DNA from: Arachis hypogaea
Lineage: Eukaryota > Streptophyta > Magnoliopsida > Fabales > Fabaceae
Length of the DNA stretch: 64,000 bases
NCBI RefSeq assembly: GCF_003086295.3
Contig: NC_092051.1
Span: 74,277,772 to 74,341,771, forward strand
Direction of reading: 5' to 3'
This document shows positions 23,086-34,015 of the stretch, piece by piece (positions within the stretch are counted from its first letter, which is position 1; each line of letters starts with the position of its first letter). The notes under the pieces are model-generated. The model was not told the DNA's origin, did no database searches, and saw only the letters and a list, made by a program, of their open reading frames with translations. A program made the translations under genes and the position numbers.

Positions 23086-24503
23086 ACCTCTCCACACTTA
23101 AACATTAGCATGTCCTCATGCTTAACTTAAGGAGATAAAATAAATGAGTAGGAAAATGTAAGACTCATGCAATGCAATGCAACCTATATATATGAATGCC
23201 ACTATATGATTCTTGTCTACTTGGTTAAAAATAAATAAGCTCTTCAAGACGAACGTAAATCAAATTCCACTAATTCAATTTTATATAGTAAAAGCAGGTA
23301 ACATTGTAAGAAGATTGCTCATGAAAGCAGGGAACATAGAATTAAGCATTGAACCCTCACTGATGGTGTATATGCACTCTAATCTCTCAAGTGTATAGGG
23401 TAAGCACTCTATTTTTCTCTAATCATGCTTTCTAAATTTTGTTCTTCATCTAACCAATCAACAATATTTAATGTACTAATGCAAACATCATGAGGTCTTT
23501 TCAAGGTTGTAATGGGGCTAAGGTAAGGGTAAGGGTATATATATGGCTAAGTGAGCTAGAATATGAATCTTTGACTAACCTAAGCCTTAACCTAACATAC
23601 ATATACTCTATATAATTCTAATTCATGCCTAGCTACCCATAATTTCCCACTTTCACATTACATACTCATGCGTTAACTTTTTCTTTTAATTTTCTTATCA
23701 CATATGCATTGGAGCTTTACTTAACTTAGAATTGGGGTAATTTTGTCCCCTTATTTATTTAAATATTTATTGAATATTTTTAGATTTTTTTTATAGAAAT
23801 AACATACTAATGCCCATGGAATTTCAATTTTTTTTCTGTTTTATATGAGTAGGTATCCAAATTCCCATCATGATACATTCCCTTATTAACCCATGTTCCC
23901 ACAATTTTCCCATACTCAATTAACACACTTTCTATCTTAAACTAACCAAAGATTCATTTTGTGATATTTAATTGTTTTTCTGCTCAAGGCTAGTGATGTG
24001 GTAAAATATAGAACAAATGGGATTTAAAAGGCTCAAAGTGGCTGACAAGGGTGATTTAAAGGGTAGGCTTATTTGGGATACGTGAGCTAAACAAGTAATG
24101 GCCTCAATCATATACATGCATATAGATACATTAAACATTGGACATATAGGATGAAACAAAATAAAGATTACAATCATAGAGAAGTGAACACACAAGAATA
24201 ATATTTATGGTTAAATAATGTAACCATGTAATTAGGCTCAAAATCTCACGGGTTGTGTGTTCTTAGCTTTTTAAACTATCTTCCAATTACAACTTCAAAC
24301 AAGTTTAACACAAAAGTTTTGATTTAAATTAGCGAAATTTTTCAAAAATAGGGTCTTAAAAAGAAACTTATTATTTTTCAATCAAGTAGAACATGCATGC
24401 AATTAACCTATTACTATGCAATTTATCCTATTCTGAATAAAAGAAAAACTAACTAAATATCCTATTTATTGGTGTTTAAGGGAAAAGAAATTATCTCCGG
24501 AAG
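23086..24503 (-). other. Element B 3' UTR
   Basis: Noncoding, AT-rich, collinear with the 3' regions of G, J and F, which suggests that signals for RNA packaging or plus-strand priming are shared between B and these non-autonomous elements. It includes the RGGA-loop hairpin at 23105-23124 next to TTTAAGTGTGGAGAGGT and the LTR. Confidence 0.7.
23105..23124 (-). promoter_or_regulatory. RGGA-loop hairpin next to the B 3' LTR
   Basis: Core arms AGCATG / CATGCT with loop AGGA in the element's sense, then TTTAAGTGTGGAGAGGT and the LTR. The F copy (57833-57852) has the same arms extended to eight pairs. Confidence 0.6.
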
Positions 24504-25796
24504 TCAGGTACTGACCGACCTCGCCACACTTAAAGCTTTACACCGTCCTCGGTGCCATCTGTCAGGAACAAAGGGGGGGCTGGTAGCAGCATCTCCATCA
24601 TCAGGACCGTCATGGCTCCCTGTGTTGGTAAATGAGGTAGAGTCTGGGGTGTCTGGGTCTTCTCTAGGTGGGTGGTTACCAACAAGTAGCTCCTTGAGGT
24701 ATGTAAATCTGCGCTTGTTACGACGCTCTCTTTGCTTTCCTTTCTGTTCAATCCATTCTAGCCTCTCAAGTATCTGATTGAGCAGTTGGTTTGTAGAAGG
24801 TGCTTGTGGTGTGGAAGAAGAAGAAATATCTTCTACTGGTTCTGTGCTCCGGTTGATAGTTGCTGCTGGAGGTCTGATATACTTCCTGTTAGGGATGTAT
24901 TGATCATCTCGTGGAATCATGGCTTTGGTGTCCCCAGCTCTGTAGGAGACTCCGGCTGCTGAGACTAGATCTGAAACCAAGGCGTGGAAAGGTAAGTTGC
25001 CCGCAATTTCTACATGTCCCATAGCATGCCGAATGTGTCTTGGTAAATTGAGGTGCTGTTCTGTAAGGATACACCAGAGTAAAACAGCCATGTCTGCAGT
25101 GAAGGAGGACTCATGAGTGCTCGGAAAGACGTAATGGGACATAATCTGTGCCCATACTCGAGCCTCTAAGGTGAATGCGGAAGCCAATTTGACCTTACGT
25201 TTGGAACGATGGTATCCGTAGATCCATCTGCTGCCAGGTTGTGCGATAACTCTTAGAATGGCGTCCCAGTTAAATTGGTATGTTTGGCGCTTGAAGGAGG
25301 CTTCTTGAAATGCATCCAATCCTTCTGGAGCAGGGGAAAGATCTAAAGCTTGTTGAATGACTTCTTCTGTTATAGGGACTTGCTTCTGACGGACATAGAC
25401 AGACTGCATGGTTGGCATCTGAAAATTGGAGTAGAATTCAACTACCCATGATAGATTAACCTGCTGTGGCTGTCTCCGTAGGGATCCCCATTGTCTTCGC
25501 TCAATGCGGGGCTCAACAATTTCAGCAATGCGGGTCGGAAGGATAAGAAGGTATTCATTGTTGTAATTCCTCTCTGCCAGCATGGGGAACATCTGCTCAC
25601 AATAGCGGTTAGGAAACCGCACAGTGTCCTTTGTTGGGAAGGCTTTTTCTTTTACATCAACCTTGATAATCCTTTTGATTCGTTTTGTTGAGGGTTTTAC
25701 CGCTGTTGAAGATGGCTCTGCCACTAAGGCTCTTTCCGTTCCTCTCCTTGCTGGTGGTTTGGGAATAGCTTTCTCCATGCCTTTCTTGGTGGCCAT
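24504..25796 (-). CDS. ORF2 of element B, intact 430 codons
   Basis: The longest intact downstream ORF in the window, starting MATKKG at 25796. After a basic N-terminus, residues about 60-290 resemble the putative plant transposon protein domain (NRYCEQMFPMLAERN, LSWVVEFYSNF, VYVRQKQVPITEEVIQQAL, WAQIMSHYVFPSTHESS, LLWCILTEQHLNLPRHI). The C-terminus has a coiled-coil-like stretch (LLNQILERLEWIEQKGKQ) and a Ser/Pro/Asp-rich tail ending in the HRGRCKALS block that overlaps the internal hairpin. The sequence just before the ATG looks like a 3' splice acceptor (pyrimidine tract then CAAG), suggesting expression from a spliced RNA. Function unknown. Related to ORF2 of A and C. Confidence 0.75.
   Translation of the reverse strand: MATKKGMEKAIPKPPARRGTERALVAEPSSTAVKPSTKRIKRIIKVDVKEKAFPTKDTVRFPNRYCEQMFPMLAERNYNNEYLLILPTRIAEIVEPRIERRQWGSLRRQPQQVNLSWVVEFYSNFQMPTMQSVYVRQKQVPITEEVIQQALDLSPAPEGLDAFQEASFKRQTYQFNWDAILRVIAQPGSRWIYGYHRSKRKVKLASAFTLEARVWAQIMSHYVFPSTHESSFTADMAVLLWCILTEQHLNLPRHIRHAMGHVEIAGNLPFHALVSDLVSAAGVSYRAGDTKAMIPRDDQYIPNRKYIRPPAATINRSTEPVEDISSSSTPQAPSTNQLLNQILERLEWIEQKGKQRERRNKRRFTYLKELLVGNHPPREDPDTPDSTSFTNTGSHDGPDDGDAATSPPFVPDRWHRGRCKALSVARSVST
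24518..24555 (-). promoter_or_regulatory. Internal RGGA-loop hairpin plus PPT-like tract in B
   Basis: In the element's sense, arms CACCG / CGGTG (extended by a G.U pair) surround loop AGGA, followed by TTTAAGTGTGGCGAGGT. It lies within the last codons of ORF2. Same block in F and G. Confidence 0.6.
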
Positions 25797-27252
25797 CTTG
25801 AAAAAGGAAATAGAAAGTAATAAGTAAAGCGAAGGGTTCGAGCAAGGGAGCGAATATTATGGGTGGTAATCAATGCACGGTAAAGAAGGATGTCGTTAAC
25901 ACATGGTCTAGACTACATGTGAAAAGTTCATCAAAGGTAACATAGCAAATGCATGTAATGGCAATTAAATGCAAGATGTTTATTGGTATGCTGGCAAAGG
26001 CATGAGTAGCATAGATCAAGCATTCAATGTCCAAGTTAGATTACCAAGCCTTTCAAACTAATAATCTGTTTGTATTGACAATTAAATTACATTAATAAAA
26101 TATAAAAGGGGTTTTGTGAAAAACAGGCATTAAAGTAGTAGAATAGAATAATTTTAAAATAATGCACAATGCCATATGGGCGTTTTCACAAATACTTAGC
26201 ATGCATGGTAAATAGGTTCTTGAAAATATAAAATAGAACATGCAAACAACCCTTTTAAGAAGTAATATTAATTGTCAAAAATTCCACAATAATCTACAAG
26301 CAAAATATAGAAAATAATGACCCAAATAAATTTCTAACACTAATTAAAGAAATAAAGAGAAAAAGAAAAGAAAGAAAAAGAAAATATGGATAAAGAAAGT
26401 GAAAAGAAAAAAGAAGAAGAAAACATAAATAAAAAATTAAGAATAATAATGGAAAAGTAAAGAGGGGAAGAAGAAAAGAAAAACCTTGACACTGGTGGTG
26501 AACAATAATAGGAAATAGAAAATGAGAAAGAAGGAAGAAGGAAGAAGAAGAAAATAAAAAAGGATAAGAAAAATTAGGATTTGGGGAAGAAAAGATAAGA
26601 TATTTAGCTGATCTGGATAAGCTGTGTACCGCATATGACGCGAACGCGTGGCTCACACGGTCGCGTGGTGTGTGATTTTTGTCAAGTGACGCGGACGTGT
26701 GGGTCACGCGGTCGCGTGACTTGATTTGTGCGATTGGCACAAGAGCAGCCTCGCGTTCGCGCGACTCTCTGTTTCAAACTCATTTTGCCAAAATTTAGGG
26801 TGACACGTTCGCGTGGGTGACGCGATCGCGTGGATGGCTATATTTTGAAAACGACGCGGCCGCGTGGGGCACGCGGTCGCGTGGTAGGGCTGGTGCTTCC
26901 AGCATCATTCCAGCCCAGCTCCATCATAACTTACTGCCATACACTACTTTTACGTCGATTTTTAGGGGCACGCGTTCGCGTGGGTGACGCAGACGAGTGG
27001 GCATGTTTGTGCCTAAGGCACGCCTCCAGCCATGCTTTCGCGTGACTTTCTGTTTATTATCTTTTCTTCAGAATGCACCTATGACGCGGACGCGTCAGCG
27101 ATGCTTGCGCATCGCGTGCGTGTTTTTTTTTTATATGCAATATGCAAATGTAAATGCATGCTATATGCAGAGATTATGAGAAGAGTCATTAAAAAAATAA
27201 AAATAAAATAAAGTAAAATAAAACTAAGACTGAAAAGAAATGATCATACCAT
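25797..27252 (-). other. Element B spacer between pol and ORF2, with palindrome cluster
   Basis: Bases 26635-27115 hold many GACGCG-WW-CGCGTC type dyads. Bases 26330-26580 are a purine tract (pyrimidine-rich in the element's sense), which could serve as part of an intron upstream of ORF2. The frames at 26294-26740 are low complexity. Confidence 0.6.
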
Positions 27253-27270
27253 GGTGGGTTGTCTCCCACC
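27253..27270 (-). promoter_or_regulatory. GGTGGG / CCCACC hairpin after B pol
   Basis: Perfect six-base arms with loop AGACAA in the element's sense, about 45 bases beyond the integrase stop; equivalent to 17363-17380 in A. Confidence 0.65.
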
Positions 27271-27313
27271 TAGCACTTTGCTTTTACGTCCTTAAGTTGG
27301 ACGCTCTTCGGAC

Positions 27314-29513
27314 TCATTCTGCTTCTGTTGGTGGGTCTTCCAAAAGGAAGACCTCTAGTTCCTTTTGATCCTTCGTCTTCTCACCATGATAAAGCTTCAG
27401 GCGATGTCCATTCACCTTTAGAAATTTGGAGCTAGAAGGATGACGCAGGTGGAAAACTCCGTATGGCTCTGCCTTTTCTACTCTGTATGGACCTTCTCGT
27501 CTTGATCTCAGTTTACCTGGCATGAGCCTCAGTCTGGAGTTATAAAGAAGAACTAACTCCCCTGGTCTGAATTCTCTCCTTTTTATGTGCTTGTCATGGA
27601 CGACCTTCATCTTTTCTTTGTATCTCCTGGAGTTGTCATATGCTTCTAGGCGAAGGTTCTACAGTTCTGCTAGTTGCAGCTTCCTTTCAGCACCAGCTTC
27701 TTCATAGTTCATGTTGCACTCCCTCACAGCCCAGAAAGCCTTGTGTTCCACCTCTACTGGTAGGTGGCAAGCCTTTCCGTATACCAAGCGGAAGGGGCTC
27801 ATCCCAATGAGTGTCTTGTACGCTTTTCTATATGCCCAGAGTGCATCTTGTAGCTTGGCACTCCAGTCCTTCCTCTGAGGTTTTACTATCTTTTCCAGAA
27901 TATGCTTTATTTCTCTGTTAGAAACCTCTGCTTGCCCATTAGTCTGGGGATGGTAAGCTGTTGACACTTTATGAACTATCCCATGCCTTTTCAGTAATCC
28001 TGTTAGTCTCCTGTTACAAAAGTGAGTGCCTTGATCACTCACGATTGCTCGTGGTGATCCAAAGCGACAAATAATATGGTTTCTAACAAAGGAAACAACC
28101 GTGTTAGCATCATCAGTACGGGTAGGAATTGCTTCCACCCATTTAGAAATATAATCTACGGCTAACAGTATATAAAAGTAACCATTAGAATTTGGAAATG
28201 GACCCATGAAGTCAATGCCTCAAACATAAAAAATTTCACAGAAAAGAATAATCTGTTGAGGCATCTCATCCCTCTTGGATATATTACCAAACCTTTGGCA
28301 TGGGGAACAGGATTTACAAAATTCAGCAGCATCTTTAAAAAGAGTAGGCCACCAGAATCCACAGTCTAGAATGGCAGGCCTCTAAAATGGATTGGATTTC
28401 TGATTGAGGCATACACCGTCTAATTACCTAGTTAGCACCACATCTCCATAAATATGGATCATCCCATATAAAATATTTAGACTCAGTTTTCAGCTTTTCT
28501 CTTTGATGCTTAGTAAATTTTGGGGGAAAAGTTTGGCTAACTAGATAATTAGCTACAGGTGCATACCAAGGAGCTACTTCAGATACTGCATGTAAACTAT
28601 CAAATGGGAAATTATCATTTATAGGAGTGGAGTTATCCATAATGTGCTCAAGGCGGCTCAAGTGGTCTGCCACTAAATTTTGGTTACCACTTCTATCCTT
28701 AATTTCTAAATCAAATTCTTGCAACAGTAGTATCCAACGTATTAGCCTTGGTTTGGACTCCTTTTTCGCTAATAAATATTTTAGAGCTGCATGATCTGAG
28801 TACACTACTACCTTAGTACCAAGTAAATAGGATCGGAATTTATCCAGAGCAAAAATAATAGCTAGAAGCTCTTTTTCAGTAGTAGTATAATTAGATTGAG
28901 CAGCATCTAGAGTTTTAGATGCATAAGCAATTACAAAATGATCCTTACCTTCGCGCTGAGCCAGCGCCGCTCCTACTGCATGATTGGAAGCATCACAATA
29001 ATTTCAAATGGCTGACTCTAGTCTGGTCCTCTCACAATTTGGGTTTGAGTCAGGACGATCTTTAGCTTATCAAACGCTTGCATACAATCCTTACTGAACT
29101 CGAACTCAATATCTTTCTGCAGTAATCTGGATAAAGGCAGTGCTACCTTACTGAAGTCCTTAATGAATCTCCTGTAAAAACCTGCGTGGCCAAGGAACGA
29201 ACGGACTTCCCTCACGGAGGAGGGGTAAGGTAAACTAGAAATAACATCCACCTTTGCTGGATCTACAGAAATGCCAGCTTTTGACACAACACGTCCTAGT
29301 ACAATTCCTTGTTTTACCATAAAGTGACATTTTTAAAAATTTAATACAAGGTTGGTACTAACACACCTGTCTAATACTTTAGATAGACTATCCAAGCAAA
29401 GGCAAAATGAATCACCATATATACTAAAATCATCCAAAAAAACTTCCATACAGTTCTCAATGAGATTAGAGGAAATACTCATCATGCATCTTTGGAAAGT
29501 AGCTGGTGCATTG
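27314..29513 (-). pseudogene. Pol of element B, distal part: end of RT, RNase H, integrase
   Basis: Continuation of the B RT after the C insertion. It runs [10 protein letters not shown] and FLDD (about 29400-29510), the connection segment ([17 protein letters not shown], near 29200), RNase H ([11 protein letters not shown], 28780), then an integrase whose zinc finger is shifted out of frame (28162-28400). The D, D, E core remains ([30 protein letters not shown], 27659-28207). The C-terminal part (LLYNSRLRLMPGKLRSRREGP) ends at 27314. Several stops and at least two frame changes make it non-functional. Confidence 0.85.
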
Positions 29514-29697
29514 TGATGACTTGCATCATCTACCCTTCTTTCTTGCATAAAGAAGACCATAAAAGAGCATAAATCTCATTTGATCAGTACAATTCATGCA
29601 TTATTTGATGAATATTATGGTACACTACTTTGAGATGAGTTGTGCTGAATTTCAGGTGAGAAAAGCATCAAAAATTAGGTAGAAGACAAACAAGAAG

Positions 29698-30840
29698 CTG
29701 GGCGTGTGAAACTGGCGTGCCACTTGAAGCAAACGCCACAAAAATGCACTGGCGTGGCACGCCAGGAGCTGGGCGTGGCGCGCCAGTACTAAAGTCCAGA
29801 GAAGAAGTTCAAGCATGCATGTGGGCATGGCACGCCAGAGACTGGGCGTGGCACGCCTGGCCAATCAATTACTATGGGCGTGCCACTTGAGCAAAAGGGT
29901 GTGGCACGCCAACTCACCGTTCCAAGAAGAACCTTCACTATGGCGTGCCACTTGGTGTCGAAGGCGTGGCACGCCAGCCCCAAGAAGTCACTTGGGCGTG
30001 CCACTTGAGAACCCAGGCGTGGCACGCCAAGCTTGAAGAGTTCACAAATCCATGAGCATGCCACTTGAGCAGCATGGTGTGGAACGCTGGTACAACAATC
30101 TAGAGAAGGGGCTGAAGGCAATTGAAGATTGGGTGTGCCACTTGAGCAACCAGGCGTGGCACGCCAATGCACAAAGGACCAAAAGCAAGGACTGGGCGTG
30201 CCACTTGAGTTCGAAGGCATGGCACACCAACCTTAGCATTTTACTATGGCGTGCCACTTGAAGACTGAGGCGTGGCACGCCAACTACTGGAACCAAGACA
30301 AGATCATGGGCGTGGCACGCCAGCGTTTAGGCGTGGCACGCTGGTATAAGTTTTCAGAGAGGATGATGGAGGCCAATTACATAGGGCGTGCCACTTGGTA
30401 TCGAAGGCGTGGCACGCCAGTGTCATTCAGTGCGAAGCATTGGGGCGTGCCACTTAAGTTCATGGCGTGGCACGCCAAACAGAGGAACCACTCACTCAGA
30501 AAAGGGGCGTGGCAGGCCAGACCTTGGGCGTGCCACGCTATTTCAACTTTCCAGAGAAGCCTAGCCAAGCATAAAGCAAGGGCGTGGCACACCAGGCCTT
30601 GGGTGTGGCATGCCAGTACAAGTTTCCAAAGGCAAAGAGAAGTGAGAAAGGCAAGGGGCGTGCCACTTGAGTTCGAAGGCGTGGCACGCCAATAGAAGAA
30701 GTCCACTATGGCGTGCCACTTGAGTTCGAAGGCGTGGCATGCCAAGGTTGAGAGAGGGACGAGCATTCCACTTGAAGGATTAGGCGTGGCACGTCAAGTT
30801 GGAAGTGAAGGGCACGTGACACGCCATAAAAGCACCTGCC
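29698..30840 (+). repeat. Array of GGCGTGCCAC / GTGGCACGCC inverted arms (C 5' LTR)
   Basis: Degenerate units of about 70-80 bases. In each, GGCGTGCCACTTG is followed, often 14 bases later, by its inverted partner GTGGCACGCC, so most units could fold as a ten-pair stem-loop. The full-length frames on both strands through this array are repeat-driven, not genes. The 3' LTR has the equivalent array at 42440-43710 with a different number of units. Confidence 0.85.
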
Positions 30841-30942
30841 ACTCGCCAGCTGAGAAGTCATGCTTATTGAGTGTTCTCTTTTCCCTCCAAAATGTAATTT
30901 TCCTTTTTCACTTTTGTAATTCTTTTATTTTACTAGGAGTAG

Positions 30943-30950
30943 TATAAATA
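30943..30950 (+). promoter_or_regulatory. Putative TATA box in the C 5' LTR
   Basis: TATAAATA downstream of the array; conserved at 43810-43817. Confidence 0.5.
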
Positions 30951-31130
30951 CCCCAAAGGAGTACTGAAGAAGGGGGTTAAGCAGTCAGTTTTAGATCCAC
31001 TTTTACACTTTACTTTTGAGTACTTTTTGAGCTATGAGTAGCTAACTTCCCTCTCATTTAGAGATGGAGCACCTGTTGTACTTAATGGATTGATAATAGT
31101 GAGATTCTTCTTCTCTTCATCTTCTCTTTG

Positions 31131-31236
31131 AATTTGATATTGAGATTAAAGATAGGAGCGGAGAAGAGAACAAGGTAGCTGACCACCTCCCAAGGATCCC
31201 ACAAGAAGAAGAGATGCAGCAAGTAGTAGTCAATGG
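31131..31236 (+). pseudogene. RNase H remnant of element C
   Basis: Encodes EFDIEIKDRSGEENKVADHL and a short tail, the end of the RNase H domain as in A (about 15885-15960). It is fused to truncated LTR sequence on the left and to truncated D LTR on the right. Confidence 0.8.
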
Positions 31237-32451
31237 TCCAATGTGCTGTCACTGCATGGCTAATCATCTGTCGGTTCTCGATCATACTGGAATAGGATTT
31301 ACTATCCTTTTGCGTCTGTCACTACGCCCAGCACTCGCGAGTTTGAAGCTCGTCACAGCCATCCCTTCCCAAATCCTACTCAGAATACCATAGACAAGGT
31401 TTAGACTTTTCGGATCTCAAGAATGGCCATCCATGGGTTTTAACTTATACCACGAAGACTCTAATAGCTCGGACTCGGTCCCCTGTATTAGATATCCAAG
31501 AGATATCCATTCAATCTAAGATAGAACGGAAGTGGTTGTCAGGCACGCGTTCATAAGTTGAGAATGATGATGACTGTCACGATCATCACATCCATCATAT
31601 TGAAGTACGAATGAATATCTTAGAAGCGGAATAAGTTGAATTGAATAGAAAAACAGTAGTACTTTGCACTAATCTTTGAGGAACAGCAGAGCTCCACACC
31701 TTAATCTATGGTATATAGAAACTCTACCATTTGAAAATATATAAGTGATAATGGTCCAGGCATGGCCGAATGACCAGCCCCCATAAAGGTCTAAGATAGC
31801 ATAAAACTAATCAAAGATTCTCTACAAAGATAGTAAAAAGTCCTATTTATACTAAAGTAGTTACTAGGGTTTACAAAAATGAGTAAATGATGAAGAAATC
31901 CACTTTCGAGGCCCACTTGGTGTGTGCTTGGGCTGAGCTTGAAGTTTACACGTGGAGAGGTCATTCTTGGAGTTGAACGCCAGTTTGTAACGTGTTTTTG
32001 GCATTGAACTCCACTTTGCAACTTGTTTCTGGCGTTGAACGCCAGACTGCAACATGGAACTGGCGTTGAACGCCAGTTTTTGTCATCAATCCTTATTCAA
32101 AGTATGGACTATTATATATTTCTGGAAAGCCCTGGATGTCTACTTTCCAACACAATTAAGCGCGCGCCATTTGGAGTTCTGTAGCTCCAGAAAATCCACT
32201 TTGAGTGCAGGAAGGTCAGAATCCAACAGCATCTGCAGTCCTTCTTCAACCTCTGAATCTGATTTTTGCTCAAGTCCCTCAATTTCAGCCAGAAATTACC
32301 TGAAATCACAAAAAAACACACAAAATCATAGTAAAGTCCAGAAATGTGAATTTTAATTAAAAACAAATAAAAATATACTAAAAACTAACCAAATCATACT
32401 GAAAACTATGTAAAAACAATGCCAAAAACCGTATAAATTATCCGCTCATCA
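31232..32451 (-). mobile_element. Element D 3' LTR, U5 end missing
   Basis: Matches the 5' LTR from about 39243 on; the first roughly 440 bases (U5 end in the element's sense) are absent. Contains the GGAAAG...CTTTCC module (about 32108-32188) and GGCGTT dyads (31975-32080). TATA-like word at 31844-31851. Confidence 0.85.
31844..31851 (-). promoter_or_regulatory. Putative TATA box in the D 3' LTR
   Basis: TATAAATA on the minus strand, repeated at 39860-39867 in the 5' LTR. Confidence 0.45.
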
Positions 32452-33596
32452 CAACACCAAACTTAAATTGTTGCTTGTCCCCAAGCAACTGAAAATCAAA
32501 TAGGATAAAAAGAAGAGAATATACTATAAATTCCAAAATATCAATGAAACTTAGCTCCAATCAGATGAGCGGGACTTATAGCTTTTTGCCTCTTGAATAG
32601 TTTTAGCATTTCACTCTATCCATTGAAGTTCAGAATGATTGGCATCTATAGGAACTCAGAGTTCAGATAGTGTTATTGATTCTCCTAGTTCAGTATGTTG
32701 ATTCTTGAACACAGCTACTTTATGAGTCTTGGCCGTGGCCCTAAGCCCTTTGTTTTCTAGTATTACCACCGGATACATAAATGCCACAGACACATAATTG
32801 GGTGAACCTTTTTAGATTGTGACTCAGCTTTGCTAAAGTCCCAATTAGAGGTGTCCAGGGTTCTTAAGCACACTCGTCTTTTGCTTTGGACCTTGACTTT
32901 ATCCGCTCAGTCTCAAGTTTTCACTTGACACCTTCACGCCACAAGCACATGGTTAGGGACAGCTTGGTTCAGCCGCTTAGGCCAGGATTTTATTCCTTTA
33001 GGCCCTCCTATCCATTGATGCTCAAAGCCTTGGGATCCTTTTTATTACCCTTGCCTTTTGGTTTTAAGGGCTATTGGCTTTTTGCTCTTGCCTTTTGGTT
33101 TTAAGAGCTTTTGGCTTTTTCTGCTTGCTTTTTCTTTTTCTATTTTTTTTCGCCATTTTTTTCTTTCTTTTTTTTTCGCAAGCTTTCTGTATTCACTGCT
33201 TTTTCTTGCTTCAAGAATCAATTTTATGATTTTTCAGATTATCAAATAACATTTCTCCTTATCATCATTCTTTCAAGAGCCAACATATTTAACATTCTTA
33301 AACAACAACTTCAAAAGACATATGCACTGTTCAAGCATTCATTCAGAAAACAAAAAGTATTGTCACCACATCAAAATAATTAAACTAGTTTCAAGGATGA
33401 ATTCGAAACCATGTACTTCTTGTTCTTTTGTTTTTAAAACATTTTTCATTTAAGAGAGGTGATGGATTCATATTCACTACTTTAAGGCATAGACACTTAG
33501 ACACTAATGATCATGTAATAAAGACACAAACATAGATAAACATTTAACATAAGAAAACAAAAAACAGAAAATTTAAGAACAAGGAATGAGTCCACC
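32452..33596 (-). other. Element D 3' UTR
   Basis: Noncoding, collinear with the A 3' UTR. RGGA-type hairpin at 32470-32489 (arms GTTGCTTG / CAAGCAAC, loop GGGA) beside TTTAAGTTTGGTGTTG. Hairpins at 32913-32928 (arms TCAAGT / ACTTGA) and near 32757-32774. Pyrimidine tract at about 33110-33180. Confidence 0.65.
32470..32489 (-). promoter_or_regulatory. RGGA-loop hairpin next to the D 3' LTR
   Basis: Perfect eight-base arms, loop GGGA in the element's sense, then the AATTTAAGTTTGGTGTTG motif and LTR. Confidence 0.6.
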
Positions 33597-33941
33597 TTAG
33601 TGATGGTGGCGTTTCCTTTTTGAGGAACCAATGATGTCCTTGAGCTCTTCTATGTCTCTTCCTTGTCTTTGTTGTTCCTCCCTCATTGCTCTTTGATATT
33701 CTCTAATTTCATGAAGAATGATAGAGTGATCTTGATGTTCCACCCTTAGTTGTCCCCAATATTTGTGTGGAGAAAAATGTATCCCCTGAGGTATCTCAGG
33801 GATCTCTTGATTTGCAGTCAAATGTTCTACCACTAAGCTATAGACCCTTGAGATGAATCTCTCCATCTCCTATGACTCGGAGGTGGAAGCTTTTGTCTTC
33901 CCTTTCCTCTTTCTAGAGGTTTCTCTGGCCTTAGGTGCCAT
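33597..33941 (-). pseudogene. Altered ORF2 of element D
   Basis: Starts MAPKARE at 33941, like MAPKGK in A, and ends with a coiled-coil-like, basic C-terminus (REYQRAMREEQQRQGRDIEEL, then a Lys/Arg/His tail). The central plant transposon protein region of A is missing. Between the N- and C-terminal parts lies a segment with the sequence of a tRNA-Cys, read in frame as protein. An in-frame TAG at 33870-33872 splits the frame. At about 115 codons it is far shorter than A (375) or B (430). Confidence 0.7.
33784..33847 (-). pseudogene. tRNA-Cys(GCA)-like segment captured in D ORF2
   Basis: From 33847 on the minus strand the sequence follows a plant nuclear tRNA-Cys: acceptor start GGGTCTA, D arm with box A-like TAGCTTAGTGGTAGA, anticodon stem TTTGA / TCAAG around loop CTGCAAA (anticodon GCA), then a variable region. 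The T arm is replaced by a perfect CCCTGAG / CTCAGGG hairpin, and the 3' acceptor strand and box B are absent. It is a derived fragment, not a working tRNA gene. Confidence 0.65.
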
Positions 33942-33974
33942 CAATAGTTATGGAAAAACAAAAAAGCTTATGCT

Positions 33975-34015
33975 TTTACCACACCAAACTTAGAATATTG
34001 CTCGCCCTCGAGCAA
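33975..34015 (-). promoter_or_regulatory. Internal RGGA-type hairpin plus TAAGTTTGG motif in D
   Basis: Perfect seven-base arms TTGCTCG / CGAGCAA (33998-34015), loop AGGG in the element's sense, then CTAAGTTTGGTGTGG, just before ORF2 as in A. Relative to A (TTGCTTG / CAAGCAA) one base pair is exchanged on both arms. Confidence 0.6.

Larger units (their letters stand above)
29514..31131 (+). mobile_element. Element C 5' LTR, 3'-truncated
   Basis: Aligns with 42255 onward until about CTCTTTGA, then joins RNase H coding sequence. Lost: about 0.9 kb of LTR, PBS, leader, gag, protease and most RT. TATA-like TATAAATA at 30943-30950. Confidence 0.85.

Noticed and set aside
26294..26740. Phe/Leu/Ser-rich 148-codon frame resembling a membrane protein
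   Set aside because: It is the translation of a low-complexity purine/pyrimidine tract between B pol and ORF2.
29698..30840. CRISPR-like array of repeats and spacers
   Set aside because: The repeats are degenerate and inverted, lie inside an LTR copied at both ends of C, and the context is plant nuclear DNA.
29652..30947. Several long overlapping frames on both strands through the C 5' LTR
   Set aside because: The GC-rich inverted-arm array suppresses stop codons in many frames. The translations are permutations of one short repeat and unit number varies between LTRs.
33784..33847. A functional tRNA-Cys gene
   Set aside because: The T arm is replaced, box B and the 3' acceptor strand are missing, and the stretch lies within D ORF2.
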